Position numbers and translations under genes: made by a program. A stretch of 64,000 nucleotides of DNA, from assembly GCF_013705725.1 (NCBI RefSeq), contig NZ_CP055481.1, forward strand, positions 3,534,001 through 3,598,000. The letters are read 5' to 3'. Each line of letters opens with the position of its first letter. The first letter of the stretch is position 1. This DNA is from Klebsiella sp. RHBSTW-00484 (GTDB lineage Bacteria > Pseudomonadota > Gammaproteobacteria > Enterobacterales > Enterobacteriaceae). Positions 1-12,971 of the stretch are shown piece after piece. The notes below the pieces were generated by a model. The model did no database searches. It saw nothing but the letters and a program-made list of their open reading frames with translations, and was not told where the DNA came from.

Positions 1-743
1 ATCGCCCGCGGCCAGGTATAGACAACGGTCAGCCCTTCCCCTTTTGCCAGCGGTCGCAGGGTGCGCACGCTGCCGTCGGGCAGAACCTCTGCATTGTGCT
101 CCTTGGCCCCTGCGAATCCGGTGTACACGTCAATAGAGCGCAGCCTGGCGTCTTTGGAATCTACATTGAGATTATCGGAGGCGTCCGGCAGTTCCAGGCG
201 AAAGCTGGCCTTGCTAATGGGCCAGGCCCAGTCGTTTCCCGTCACGTTCCAGTAAAGCTCATCCCACTCGGGGAAGCGGCTGAAATGATTGAAGATGTGA
301 TAACGAATTTCGTAGTTATAGATGCCCGGCTTGAGGATGCGTTCACCGCTACCAATGCGCACAGTCAGGGTCTTTGCCGCCTCATCCAGACTAAACGGCT
401 CAGACACGCCGTCGCGCGACACCGATTCGATCGCATAGTAAACACGAAATATTTTGCCGTCCTGACGGTTCCAGGTCAGAGGCAGCGTGCGGAAAATCCC
501 CCTACGGATCTCTTTCCCCAGCGCAAGCACTTTGATGTTTTCACGCATCTCCATGCTGCCATCCGGGTTAAAACGCGCCCGGGAGTCGAAAGAAAGGATA
601 TGTTCATACGCCGGGATCGCGCCAGGCGGAAGCTGCGAGGCATCTTTGAGAACTATCAGGTTATCTGAAGCGTATATGGCATGACTGGCCAGAAACAGCA
701 GCAGCCCGAAAACGCGCAGCAGGCGGGTGGACAAATTGAACAT
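1..743 (-). CDS. DUF2207 (YciQ-like) membrane protein, N-terminal part, cut by window edge
   Basis: The ATG is at 743-741 and the frame stays open to base 1, so about 247 residues are visible and the rest lies outside. It begins with a signal sequence or signal anchor (residues 1-25, hydrophobic core VFGLLLFLASHAIYA). An extracytoplasmic beta-rich domain follows, with the family phrases RGIFRTLP near residue 81 and YNYEIRYHIFNHF near 140. DUF2207 proteins carry this domain outside the membrane and have further transmembrane segments downstream. The start lies four bases after the lemA-like stop, so the two are co-transcribed; LemA/DUF2207 pairs recur in bacteria. The molecular function is not established. 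Confidence 0.85.
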   Translation of the reverse strand, partial: MFNLSTRLLRVFGLLLFLASHAIYASDNLIVLKDASQLPPGAIPAYEHILSFDSRARFNPDGSMEMRENIKVLALGKEIRRGIFRTLPLTWNRQDGKIFRVYYAIESVSRDGVSEPFSLDEAAKTLTVRIGSGERILKPGIYNYEIRYHIFNHFSRFPEWDELYWNVTGNDWAWPISKASFRLELPDASDNLNVDSKDARLRSIDVYTGFAGAKEHNAEVLPDGSVRTLRPLAKGEGLTVVYTWPRA

Positions 744-747
744 GCAA

Positions 748-1290
748 TCACTCCATCCGAGGCGCTTTGGCCTCTTCGGGAGAGTCCAGCTCAAAAAACA
801 CTTCTGTTTTAAAATTAAATAGCCGCGCCAGCAGCAGGCTGGGGAAAGACTCCACCAGAATATTGAAATCGCGCACCGTACCGTTGAAGTAGCGGCGAGC
901 CATTTGCAGTTGCTCTTCTATTTCGCTGAGGGATTGCTGTAAGGAGAGAAAGTTTTCGCTGGCTCTGAGCTCAGGATAAGCTTCGCCGAGCGCAAATATG
1001 CGCCCCAGCGTACCCGCGTAACTGCGCTCGTTATCCGCTATCTGACGAGTATTGCCCACCAGTTCGCCACGCTGGCGGGATATCTCTTCCAGCAGTTCCT
1101 TTTCATGCTGCGCATAGCGTTTCACCAGGCTTAGCAGATTAGGCGCCAGGTCGTGACGACGTTTGAGCTGTACGGCAATGCCGCTCCAGGCCTCATCTTT
1201 GAAACGCCGCAGGGAGATAAAGCGGTTATAGGTCATGACGACCCAGACGAGTACTACAACGATAATGGCCAGACCGATATACATTTCCAT
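748..1290 (-). CDS. lemA: LemA family protein
   Basis: A 180-residue protein with one N-terminal transmembrane segment (residues 4-20, YIGLAIIVVVLVWVVMT) followed by a cytoplasmic alpha-helical domain. Family features include NRFISLRRFKDEAWSGI just after the membrane and the late FNILVESFPSLLLARLF stretch that ends LemA domains. Length is normal for the family. LemA proteins are membrane-anchored helical-bundle proteins of uncertain role. It is the first gene of a two-gene unit with the DUF2207 gene downstream (four-base gap). The E. coli spy-ast region, as I know it, has no such pair, so it is a lineage-specific neighbour here. Confidence 0.9.
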   Translation of the reverse strand: MEMYIGLAIIVVVLVWVVMTYNRFISLRRFKDEAWSGIAVQLKRRHDLAPNLLSLVKRYAQHEKELLEEISRQRGELVGNTRQIADNERSYAGTLGRIFALGEAYPELRASENFLSLQQSLSEIEEQLQMARRYFNGTVRDFNILVESFPSLLLARLFNFKTEVFFELDSPEEAKAPRME

Positions 1291-1419
1291 ATGTTAAATC
1301 CATAAAATAGCAGGCAGCATAAATATTTTGCATATACCCGCAATGATACCAAGGGTATCTATCCTGACACACTCGACCCTGTGGGGTAAATCGGGTTTCT
1401 CTATCAGGCTATTTGTTTA

Positions 1420-1540
1420 GTTAACTGGCTATATAAAAGGCGGCAAGGGAGTGAGTCCCCAGGAGCATAGATAACTATGTGACTGGGGTGAGTGAGCGTA
1501 GCCAACACATAAGCAATTTGAAGTATGACGGGTATATATA
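1420..1540. repeat. ERIC (IRU) intergenic repeat
   Basis: The core GTGAGTCCCCAGGAGCATAG, then GTGACTGGGGTGAGTGAGCG, and the flank TTTGAAGTATGACGGGTAT match the enterobacterial repetitive intergenic consensus, including both classical ERIC primer regions. The central inverted repeat (CCCCAG...CTGGGG) is visible at 1457-1486. The left end is degenerate compared with a full ERIC, so its boundary is approximate. It lies between the lemA start and the spy terminator and can fold into a long hairpin. Confidence 0.85.
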
Positions 1541-1543
1541 AAG

Positions 1544-1602
1544 AAAAAACCGCCGGCCCTGCCCAAAGCCTGTTGGCATTATTGGGCAAGACCGGCGGTC
1601 TT
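1544..1602 (-). terminator. Rho-independent terminator of spy
   Basis: On the minus strand AAGACCGCCGGTCTTGCCCA pairs with TGGGCAGGGCCGGCGGTTTT across a loop of about 18 bases, followed by a U-rich tract. It begins about 16 bases after the spy stop. Confidence 0.85.
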
Positions 1603-1618
1603 AAGTCAGCGCGCTGAG

Positions 1619-2098
1619 TTATTCAGCTGGTGCAGGCATTTTACCTTCAGGCGCTTTACGTTCTGTCAGATGCTTCTCAAAATTGGCATTAAACTGTTTT
1701 TTCTGTTCCGGCGTCAGAATGTTGTAAATCTTGTTCTGGGTTTCCAGACGGGCCAGCGCCATCTCTTTGTGCTGGGCTTCCATCTTATCAATCTGCGCTT
1801 CCGCCTTTGCTTTATCGAAGGTGTCGCTGGCGACCAGTTCATGCATCGCGCGGCGTTCATCCAGAGACGGACGCTTCATATTTTCACGCTGGCCTTTCAT
1901 GATGTCGCGAATTTGCGTTTTCTGCGCATCGGTCAGGTTCAGACCTTTGAACATCATTTCGTGTGGGCCGCCTTTGCCTTTATGATGCATCATCGGCTTG
2001 CTGTCGGTTGGAGTGGCGGTAGCGTCTGCCGCGTGAGCCAGGTTAGCCGCGCCCAGAGCCAGAGTAGAGGCAACAAACAGTGCAGTAATCTTCTTCAT
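1619..2098 (-). CDS. spy: Periplasmic ATP-independent chaperone Spy
   Basis: A 159-residue protein of the Spy/CpxP family. A cleavable signal peptide covers residues 1-23 (ending AHA). The mature helical cradle carries the two family LTxxQ motifs, LTDAQKTQ near residue 55 and LTPEQKKQ near 129. Spy binds unfolded proteins in the periplasm and limits aggregation during envelope stress. It is a single-gene transcription unit with its own terminator. Upstream lie a BaeR box, a degenerate Cpx-like box and a sigma70 promoter, consistent with the known dual Bae/Cpx control in E. coli. The position next to astE is the same as in E. coli. Confidence 0.95.
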   Translation of the reverse strand: MKKITALFVASTLALGAANLAHAADATATPTDSKPMMHHKGKGGPHEMMFKGLNLTDAQKTQIRDIMKGQRENMKRPSLDERRAMHELVASDTFDKAKAEAQIDKMEAQHKEMALARLETQNKIYNILTPEQKKQFNANFEKHLTERKAPEGKMPAPAE

Positions 2099-2147
2099 AG
2101 TTCAATCCTTACTTTGCGTTATTCTTACGGCGCGTTGCCGTGTTGAC

Positions 2148-2176
2148 GAGATAAAATTTACGACGTTTATCGTCAA
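2148..2176 (-). promoter_or_regulatory. Probable sigma70 promoter of spy
   Basis: Minus-strand -35 TTGACG (2176-2171), a 17-base spacer and -10 TATCTC (2153-2148) lie about 50 bases before the spy start and downstream of the BaeR and Cpx-like boxes, a suitable arrangement for activated transcription. Confidence 0.55.
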
Positions 2177-2191
2177 TTAGTCAGAGCAAGC

Positions 2192-2212
2192 GTAAAACAA
2201 TGAAAGTGTAAA
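2192..2212. promoter_or_regulatory. Possible CpxR-binding region upstream of spy
   Basis: GTAAA at 2192, GAAAG at 2202 and GTAAA at 2208 form a degenerate repeat resembling the CpxR consensus GTAAA-N5-GTAAA. The strict N5 spacing holds only for the weaker half-site, so this is suggestive only. Support comes from context: spy is Cpx-regulated in E. coli. Confidence 0.35.
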
Positions 2213-2224
2213 AAACATTTTCTC

Positions 2225-2242
2225 GCCAATTGTGGAGAAAAT
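2225..2242 (-). promoter_or_regulatory. BaeR box upstream of spy
   Basis: The minus strand reads ATTTTCTCCACAATTGGC, matching the published BaeR consensus TTTTTCTCCATDATTGGC at 16 of 18 positions. It lies about 130 bases before the spy start, upstream of the core promoter. The rest of the gap up to astE (2243-2447) is AT-rich and shows no gene or convincing terminator. Confidence 0.7.
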
Positions 2243-2447
2243 ATGAAAGATAAGGAGATAATTGCAAGGATAAATAATTAACAGGCTGTTTTATAGAGAA
2301 ATTATGGAGATTATAAATCAGCAAAGATTAAAAACAAAGCATTTAACCAGGAATAATCTGCAATCAATCTTCAGCGCACAAAAAAATAAGATTAAGGCGG
2401 AAAACCAATTACGCAATACCCCGCCGCCCGACCGGACGACGGAATAT

Positions 2448-3410
2448 CTAGAACCGCTCCAGCATCAGTCCGGCCCGCTGGCCAAAAGCAACACCAGGGT
2501 TGGGAAACAGCACATATTCCTGCGCTTTTTCCACCACGTAGCGGATATCGCCATCTTCGGCCAACAGCGTACCGGCGGTGAACGACGTGAAGTTGAGCGT
2601 CTGCGCCGACATATGCAGTTGAAACAGTTCGCTGCTGCGGGTAATTTGCTGTACCACCCGATAACGCAACGGCGTTTGCCCTTCCTCCGCCGTCATATCG
2701 CCCGCCAGCAGACGTGCCAACGCATGTTGAGTCATGGCAAACTGGCTCAGATCGTTGTCGCCAAACGGTAACGCCTTGCCTAACTCCAGCGTGCAGGAAA
2801 GCGCACCAAAACGTTCACAGCTGAAATGGGTAAAGGTGCCGCCCGGTTGCTGATGAAACACCAGCGCTTCCAGGCCCGCCGCGCCCAGCCAGCGCAGAAA
2901 ATCGTCATCCCACGGTTTATCCCGCGCCGGAAGCACGCCAAATCGAGGGTGGAGCGAACCGCGAATGGCAGTGTGTAAATCCAGATGCCAGCGATCCCCC
3001 GGAATTTCGGTATAAAACCGGGCCACCGTATGTTCTAACTGCCTGGCGCGAGCGGTTTCATCACTGGGACTAAACGCTCGCCAGCGCTCGCCAAACATAC
3101 GGTTAATATCACTGTGCACATAGCGCTTGTTCGCTCGCAAAGCCGGTGGATTACCGAGGATCACCAGCAGCCGCCAGCGTAGCGGTAGCTCCCCGCAAAA
3201 TAGCTGACGCAGCAGTAAATCGGTGATTTCAACCGGCGCGGTTTCATTACCATGAAGCCCGGCTGACAGCACCAGCGAACGATCGCAGGATTCATGGGGG
3301 ATAAGCTGCAAAATACCGCAGTCAAGCCAGTGCCAGCGAAAGTGCGCAGTTTGGCCATGAAAATGGTGGGGCAAACGCCCCGCCAGGGTTAATGCCAGAA
3401 AGTCATCCAT
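2448..3410 (-). CDS. astE: Succinylglutamate desuccinylase
   Basis: A 320-residue zinc-dependent amidohydrolase (AstE/aspartoacylase family). It cleaves N-succinylglutamate to succinate and glutamate, the last step of the arginine succinyltransferase pathway. Zinc-ligand motifs are visible: [12 protein letters not shown] (HxxE, residues 52-63) and the later [12 protein letters not shown] containing the third ligand histidine. Length is close to E. coli AstE (322). It is the last gene of astCADBE, nine bases after the astB stop. No strong terminator is seen after it. Confidence 0.96.
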   Translation of the reverse strand: MDDFLALTLAGRLPHHFHGQTAHFRWHWLDCGILQLIPHESCDRSLVLSAGLHGNETAPVEITDLLLRQLFCGELPLRWRLLVILGNPPALRANKRYVHSDINRMFGERWRAFSPSDETARARQLEHTVARFYTEIPGDRWHLDLHTAIRGSLHPRFGVLPARDKPWDDDFLRWLGAAGLEALVFHQQPGGTFTHFSCERFGALSCTLELGKALPFGDNDLSQFAMTQHALARLLAGDMTAEEGQTPLRYRVVQQITRSSELFQLHMSAQTLNFTSFTAGTLLAEDGDIRYVVEKAQEYVLFPNPGVAFGQRAGLMLERF

Positions 3411-3419
3411 AACGCCTCC

Positions 3420-8495
<5,076 letters not shown>

Positions 8496-8540
8496 TTAAA
8501 TAATGTTAATAAATATGGTTATCACGGTGTAAATGTAGAT

Positions 8541-8556
8541 TGCACGGTTCGTGCCA
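8541..8556 (-). promoter_or_regulatory. Sigma54 (-24/-12) promoter of astCADBE
   Basis: The minus strand reads TGGCACGAACCGTGCA, with the -24 GG and -12 GC dinucleotides correctly spaced (consensus TGGCACR-N4-TTGCW, one mismatch in the -12 block). Transcription would begin near 8530, about 60 bases before astC. The E. coli ast operon is transcribed by sigma54 with NtrC and ArgR, so this fits established regulation. Confidence 0.8.
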
Positions 8557-8912
8557 GCCAGAGGAAAAAATGCATAAATCGAGGTCAACAACGAAATATC
8601 AACAAGTTACAAAAGTCACCTATTCACATAAAATGCATAAAAAGTGAATAAAAATGTCATGCGAGCCTTTTACAGTGGAAAAAAAAGAAAGATTATGCAG
8701 AGGGGAGATATAATTCTGTAATTGTGATCCTCTACGAAATTTATCGGCAATATTCGCCCTTTTTTGGCGCATCGCGTTCCAGAATGGTGCACAGTTTGTG
8801 CAAACGGGCTACCGACCACAGCAATTGGCAGAATAAACCGCCTTTGCGCAGCCAGACCGGCGAATTTCTGCTACCATCCCTGCACTATTCACCTTGCACA
8901 GTGGCAGCGACT
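8557..8912. promoter_or_regulatory. AT-rich divergent control region between astC and xthA
   Basis: No gene is supported here. An 18-base segment at 8632-8649, AATGCATAAAAAGTGAAT, loosely resembles an ARG box (left arm good, right arm 3 of 5) and lies where ArgR/NtrC would act upstream of the sigma54 promoter. I found no clean NtrC palindrome. The xthA promoter must be in the right part; open frame continues upstream of xthA but its start is unconvincing. Confidence 0.35.
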
Positions 8913-9719
8913 ATGAAATTTGTCTCCTTTAATATCAACGGCCTGCGTGCCCGCCCGCATCAGCTGGCCGCCATCATCGACAAACACCAGCCCGACGTCA
9001 TCGGCCTGCAGGAAACCAAAGTTCACGACGATATGTTTCCGCTTGAAGACGTGGCGAAGCTTGGCTACAACGTTTTTTATCATGGGCAGAAAGGCCATTA
9101 CGGCGTTGCGCTACTGACCAAAGAAACGCCTGTCTCCGTGCGTCGCGGTTTCCCAAACGACGGTGAAGAGGCCCAGCGCCGCATTATCATGGCAGAAGTC
9201 CCTTCCCCATTTGGCAACGTCACGGTCATTAACGGCTACTTCCCGCAGGGTGAAAGCCGCGATCATGAAACCAAATTCCCGGCGAAAGCGGCGTTTTATC
9301 AAAATCTGCAAAACTACCTGGATACCGAGCTGAACAAAGAAAATCCGGTGTTGATCATGGGCGATATGAATATCAGCCCTACCGATTTGGATATCGGTAT
9401 CGGCGAAGAGAACCGCAAGCGCTGGCTGCGTACCGGCAAATGCTCGTTCCTGCCGGAAGAGCGTGAATGGATGGAGCGCCTGTTGGGCTGGGGTCTGGTC
9501 GATACATACCGCCATGCCAACCCGCAGGACAACGAGCATTTCTCGTGGTTCGATTACCGCTCGAAGGGCTTTGATGACAACCGCGGCCTGCGTATCGACC
9601 TGCTGCTGGCCAGTTCACCGCTGGCGCAGCGTTGTGTCGAAACCGGCATTGACTATGAGATTCGTGGCATGGAAAAACCGTCCGACCATGCGCCGGTTTG
9701 GGCAACCTTCAAACCGTAA
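8913..9719 (+). CDS. xthA: Exodeoxyribonuclease III
   Basis: A 268-residue AP endonuclease and 3'-5' exonuclease for double-stranded DNA repair. The start is the ATG of [18 protein letters not shown], giving the exact E. coli length; the 63 codons of open frame upstream do not resemble the family. Catalytic residues are all visible: Glu34 in LQETK, Asp151 and Asn153 in GDMNISPTD, and Asp258-His259 in SDHAPVW. It is a monocistronic gene divergent from ast, as in E. coli. Confidence 0.97.
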   Translation: MKFVSFNINGLRARPHQLAAIIDKHQPDVIGLQETKVHDDMFPLEDVAKLGYNVFYHGQKGHYGVALLTKETPVSVRRGFPNDGEEAQRRIIMAEVPSPFGNVTVINGYFPQGESRDHETKFPAKAAFYQNLQNYLDTELNKENPVLIMGDMNISPTDLDIGIGEENRKRWLRTGKCSFLPEEREWMERLLGWGLVDTYRHANPQDNEHFSWFDYRSKGFDDNRGLRIDLLLASSPLAQRCVETGIDYEIRGMEKPSDHAPVWATFKP

Positions 9720-9732
9720 ATCTCTCCCTGCA

Positions 9733-9759
9733 TCAGGCTCTCTGCCCCGGAGAGCCTGA
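9733..9759 (+). terminator. Hairpin after xthA (weak terminator)
   Basis: TCAGGCTCTC pairs perfectly with GAGAGCCTGA around a seven-base loop. No U-tract follows, so termination efficiency is uncertain. Confidence 0.45.
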
Positions 9760-9902
9760 GCCATATCAAAAAAGCCGCGGTAATAGATTGTGAACGGCGG
9801 CAATCTATTATACTGTCGCGCGCACTTTTACCGCCCGTTCAATACAGGAGAACCCAATGCAAAAGAAGCCGTCATAAAGCAGAATATAAGCTGCTTTTTG
9901 TT

Positions 9903-10568
9903 GTGGTCGTATTGTGCATTGTCGCCTGTATTATCCAGCAGTCGGGTCTTACCGAACTGATGACTCATTTTCATCATCTGCGCGAGGTTATCCTTCAGAG
10001 CGGAACCTTCGGCTATACGCTCTATATTTTGCTGTTTATTATCGCAACCTTGTGTTTGATGCCAGGAAGTATTTTGGTTATTGCCGGGGGGATTATTTTT
10101 GGCCCGCTGCTGGGCACCGTACTCTCGCTGCTGGCCGCGACCGCCGCCTCTTCGCTATCGTTTCTGTTTGCCCGCTGGCTGGGCCGCGAGCTGCTGTTAA
10201 AATATGTCGGACGGACGGCGGTATTTCAGGCAATCGAAAAAGGTATCGCTCGTAGCGGAACCGATTTTTTAATTCTGACGCGGCTGATACCGCTATTCCC
10301 ATATAATATTCAAAATTACGCCTATGGCCTGACGGCTATTCCGTTCTGGTCATTTACCTTTATTTCCGCCATCACTACTTTACCCGGCATATTTATATAT
10401 ACGCTGATGGCCAGCGAGCTTCTCCGCGACGGTATTACGCTCCTCTTTGTGCTTAAACTGACTCTCGCAGGTCTGGCCTTATTTGCCCTGATACAAGCGG
10501 CGAAAAGATACGCCCGCTACCGGCGAATCGATACCGAACAACGACAGGCTGACAATGAAAAATTATAA
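9903..10568 (+). CDS. ydjX: DedA/TVP38-family membrane protein YdjX, N-terminus disturbed
   Basis: The visible frame gives 221 residues from a GTG at 9903, against about 236 in E. coli. It is a SNARE-associated/TVP38 domain protein with several transmembrane segments and the conserved LMPGSILVIAGGIIFGPLLG and ILTRLIPLFPYNIQNYAYGL stretches. No ribosome-binding site precedes 9903. A good one, AGGAGA, precedes an ATG at 9857, but that frame stops after six codons (MQKKPS). Removing one base in the purine run just after that ATG joins it to the ydjX frame and restores residues similar to the E. coli N-terminus. So a one-base insertion or sequencing error is likely near 9860-9868. Its last bases overlap ydjZ. 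Confidence 0.8.
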   Translation: MVVLCIVACIIQQSGLTELMTHFHHLREVILQSGTFGYTLYILLFIIATLCLMPGSILVIAGGIIFGPLLGTVLSLLAATAASSLSFLFARWLGRELLLKYVGRTAVFQAIEKGIARSGTDFLILTRLIPLFPYNIQNYAYGLTAIPFWSFTFISAITTLPGIFIYTLMASELLRDGITLLFVLKLTLAGLALFALIQAAKRYARYRRIDTEQRQADNEKL

Positions 10569-11253
10569 CGCGTACTATCGGGCGGCGATCGGCATCGTGC
10601 TGATCGTCGCCCTGCTGGCCTGGTGGCTGGTACCTGGCGTAAATACGTTTATGCAGCACAGCCTCGCGGCCTTTGCGACCCTCGATCAGCAGGCGATTGA
10701 GCGCTTTATCGACTCCTGGGGTCCACAGGCAGCGCTCGTTTCCTTCGCACTGATGGTTCTGCAAGCGATCATTGCCCCGCTTCCCGCCTTTCTGATCACC
10801 TTCGCCAACGCGTCGCTGTTCGGCGCCTTTTGGGGTGGCGTGCTCTCATGGGTGAGTTCCATGACCGGCGCGGCGCTATGCTTTTTTATCGCCCGGGTAT
10901 TGGGCCGCGAGGTGGTGGAGAAACTCACCGGCAAAAGCGTGTTGCAGAGTATGGATGGCTTTTTTACCCGCTACGGCAAACACACCATCTTAATTTGCCG
11001 CCTGCTGCCGTTCGTCCCTTTCGACCCGGTGAGCTACGCCGCCGGGCTCACATCGATACGTTTTCGCCACTTTATGCTGGCCACCGGTGTCGGCCAACTA
11101 CCCGCGACAATTGTCTACTCCTGGGCCGGTAGCCTGCTCACCGGCGGCACCTTCTGGCTGGTGACCGGTTTATCGATTCTATTTGCGCTGGCGATTGTGG
11201 TGGTCGTCGCAAAAGCCCTCTATCTTGAACAGCAAAAGAGGAGTTCACGTTGA
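10555..11253 (+). CDS. ydjZ: DedA/TVP38-family membrane protein YdjZ
   Basis: A 232-residue inner-membrane protein (E. coli 235), paralogous to YdjX. It carries an N-terminal membrane segment (residues 9-27), the re-entrant APLPAFLITFANASLFGAF region and the ICRLLPFVPFDPVSYAAGL motif typical of the TVP38 family. The function is unknown; family members are implicated in membrane and lipid homeostasis. The start overlaps ydjX by 14 bases and the stop overlaps the ynjA start. In E. coli a ferredoxin-like gene, ydjY, sits between ydjX and ydjZ; here it is absent. Confidence 0.92.
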   Translation: MKNYNAYYRAAIGIVLIVALLAWWLVPGVNTFMQHSLAAFATLDQQAIERFIDSWGPQAALVSFALMVLQAIIAPLPAFLITFANASLFGAFWGGVLSWVSSMTGAALCFFIARVLGREVVEKLTGKSVLQSMDGFFTRYGKHTILICRLLPFVPFDPVSYAAGLTSIRFRHFMLATGVGQLPATIVYSWAGSLLTGGTFWLVTGLSILFALAIVVVVAKALYLEQQKRSSR

Positions 11254-11801
11254 GCTTACCGCCCCTGAAGTCAATTCCCCTTATCTTACGCCCGCAGGCC
11301 TGGCTGCACCGCCGCCACTACGGCGAAGTGCTCAGCCCTATCCGCTGGTGGGGGCGCATTCCGCTGGTGTTTTACCTGGTGTCGATGTTCGTCGGCTATC
11401 TGGAGCGCAAACGCTCGCCCCTCGACCCGGTACTGCGATCGCTGGTCAGCGCCCGCATTGCGCAACTCTGCTTGTGCGAGTTTTGTATTGATATTACCAA
11501 TATGAAGCTGGCGGAACGCACCGGCAGCAGCGACAAGCTACTGGCGGTCGCCAACTGGCAAAACAGCGCATTGTTCAGCGAGCGCGAGCGCCTGGCGCTG
11601 GAGTATGCCGAAGCCGCCAGCATGACGCCTCCGGTCGTCGACGATGCGCTGCGCAGTAAAATGGCCGCGCAATTTGATGCCCAGGCGCTGACCGAACTCA
11701 CGGCGCTTATCGGTTTACAGAACCTGTCGGCGCGCTTTAACTCGGCGATGGCGATCCCCGCACAGGGGCTATGCCAGATCCCAACCGATTCAAAACCATA
11801 A
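11250..11801 (+). CDS. ynjA: AhpD-like carboxymuconolactone decarboxylase family protein YnjA
   Basis: A 183-residue all-helical protein starting at a TTG (11250) that overlaps the ydjZ TGA, with AGAGGAG eight bases upstream. It has the AhpD-type motif CLCEFCIDITNMKLAERTG, with the redox CxxC (CEFC) near residue 72 followed by a conserved acidic and basic helix. AhpD-family members reduce peroxidase partners or lipoyl groups; the partner of YnjA is not known. Coupled to ydjZ upstream and spaced for ynjB downstream, it belongs to the ydjX-ynjD transcription unit. Confidence 0.92.
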   Translation: MSLPPLKSIPLILRPQAWLHRRHYGEVLSPIRWWGRIPLVFYLVSMFVGYLERKRSPLDPVLRSLVSARIAQLCLCEFCIDITNMKLAERTGSSDKLLAVANWQNSALFSERERLALEYAEAASMTPPVVDDALRSKMAAQFDAQALTELTALIGLQNLSARFNSAMAIPAQGLCQIPTDSKP

Positions 11802-11810
11802 GGAGTGGTT

Positions 11811-12971
11811 ATGCGCAGTTTGTTGATCCTGGCTTTACTATTGCTCTCTCCATTGACCGCCAGCGCTAACTGGCAATCCACACAACAAGAAGCCCGCGGT
11901 CAGACGGTATGGTTTAACGCCTGGGGTGGAGATCCGGCGGTCAACCGCTATCTCGATTGGGTCAGCGGCGAAGTAAAGCGTGATTACGCCATCGACCTGC
12001 GCATCGTGCATATCGCCGACGCCGCTGACGCGGTTAAACGCATCCAGACCGAAGCCCGGGCCGGGCGCAGTCAAGGTGGCTCCATCGATCTGCTTTGGGT
12101 CAACGGCGAAAACTTCCGCACTCTGAAAAGCGCAAATCTACTGCAAACTCAATGGGCGGAAACGCTGCCCAACTGGCGCTTTGTCGATACGCAAAAACCG
12201 GTACGTGAAGATTTCTCGATTCCCACCGACGGCGCGGAATCACCGTGGGGCGGCGCGCAGCTCACCTTTATCGCCCGCCGCTCACAGACGCCTGATGCCC
12301 CCAGGAATGCGCAGGAACTGCTGACGTTCGCCGGCGCTCATCCCGACAGCGTCACCTATCCGCGCCCGCCAGATTTCACCGGCACCGCTTTTCTCGAACA
12401 ACTGCTGCTGACGCTGACCCAACAACCTGATGCCCTGAGCCAGCCGCCGCAGGAGGCCTCCTTCGCCGCCGTGACCGCGCCCCTGTGGCAGTATCTCGAC
12501 CAGCTTCACCCTCTACTGTGGCGTCAGGGCCGCGACTTCCCGGCCTCGCCCGCCCGTATGGATACGATGCTGACGAGCGGTACGCTTAAGCTTTCATTGA
12601 CCTTCAACCCGCTTCACGCGCAGCAAAAAGCAACCAGCGGCGAACTACCAGAGGACAGCTACGGATTTGGCTTTACGAAAGGCATGCTTGGTAACGTCCA
12701 CTTTGTGGCGATCCCAGCCAACGCACGCGCCACGGCGGGTGCAAAAGTGGTCGCCAATTTCCTGCTCTCGCCCGAAGCGCAACTGCGCAAAGCTGACCCG
12801 GCAATATGGGGCGACCCCAGCGTGCTGGATCCGGCGAGTTTAACGGATACTCAGCGCCAGGCCTTTAACGCCGTTGTGCCGCAGAATATGCCGCCGATGC
12901 TGGGCGAACCGCACGCTGCCTGGGTTGATGCGCTGGAGCAGGAATGGCTGCGCCGCTACGGTACGCACTAA
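11811..12971 (+). CDS. ynjB: Putative ABC transporter substrate-binding protein YnjB
   Basis: A 386-residue periplasmic binding protein of the extracellular solute-binding family 1 type. The ATG at 11811 is preferred over the in-frame GTG at 11805 because AAGGAG lies five bases before it but touches the GTG. The signal peptide is residues 1-20 (LLILALLLLSPLTASA). The mature part resembles iron/thiamine/polyamine binders, for example the TVWFNAWGGDPAVNRYLDW start. The substrate is unknown. It forms an importer with YnjC (permease) and YnjD (ATPase). Confidence 0.93.
   Translation: MRSLLILALLLLSPLTASANWQSTQQEARGQTVWFNAWGGDPAVNRYLDWVSGEVKRDYAIDLRIVHIADAADAVKRIQTEARAGRSQGGSIDLLWVNGENFRTLKSANLLQTQWAETLPNWRFVDTQKPVREDFSIPTDGAESPWGGAQLTFIARRSQTPDAPRNAQELLTFAGAHPDSVTYPRPPDFTGTAFLEQLLLTLTQQPDALSQPPQEASFAAVTAPLWQYLDQLHPLLWRQGRDFPASPARMDTMLTSGTLKLSLTFNPLHAQQKATSGELPEDSYGFGFTKGMLGNVHFVAIPANARATAGAKVVANFLLSPEAQLRKADPAIWGDPSVLDPASLTDTQRQAFNAVVPQNMPPMLGEPHAAWVDALEQEWLRRYGTH

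Noticed and set aside
1404..1589. 61-codon minus-strand frame across the ERIC element
   Set aside because: It runs through the ERIC palindrome and the spy terminator, has no ribosome site and no recognisable protein features.
2304..2771. 155-codon plus-strand frame next to astE
   Set aside because: Mostly antisense to astE; composition is typical of a shadow frame.
8724..8912. N-terminal extension of XthA
   Set aside because: The upstream codons do not resemble the family and the ATG at 8913 gives the exact usual length.
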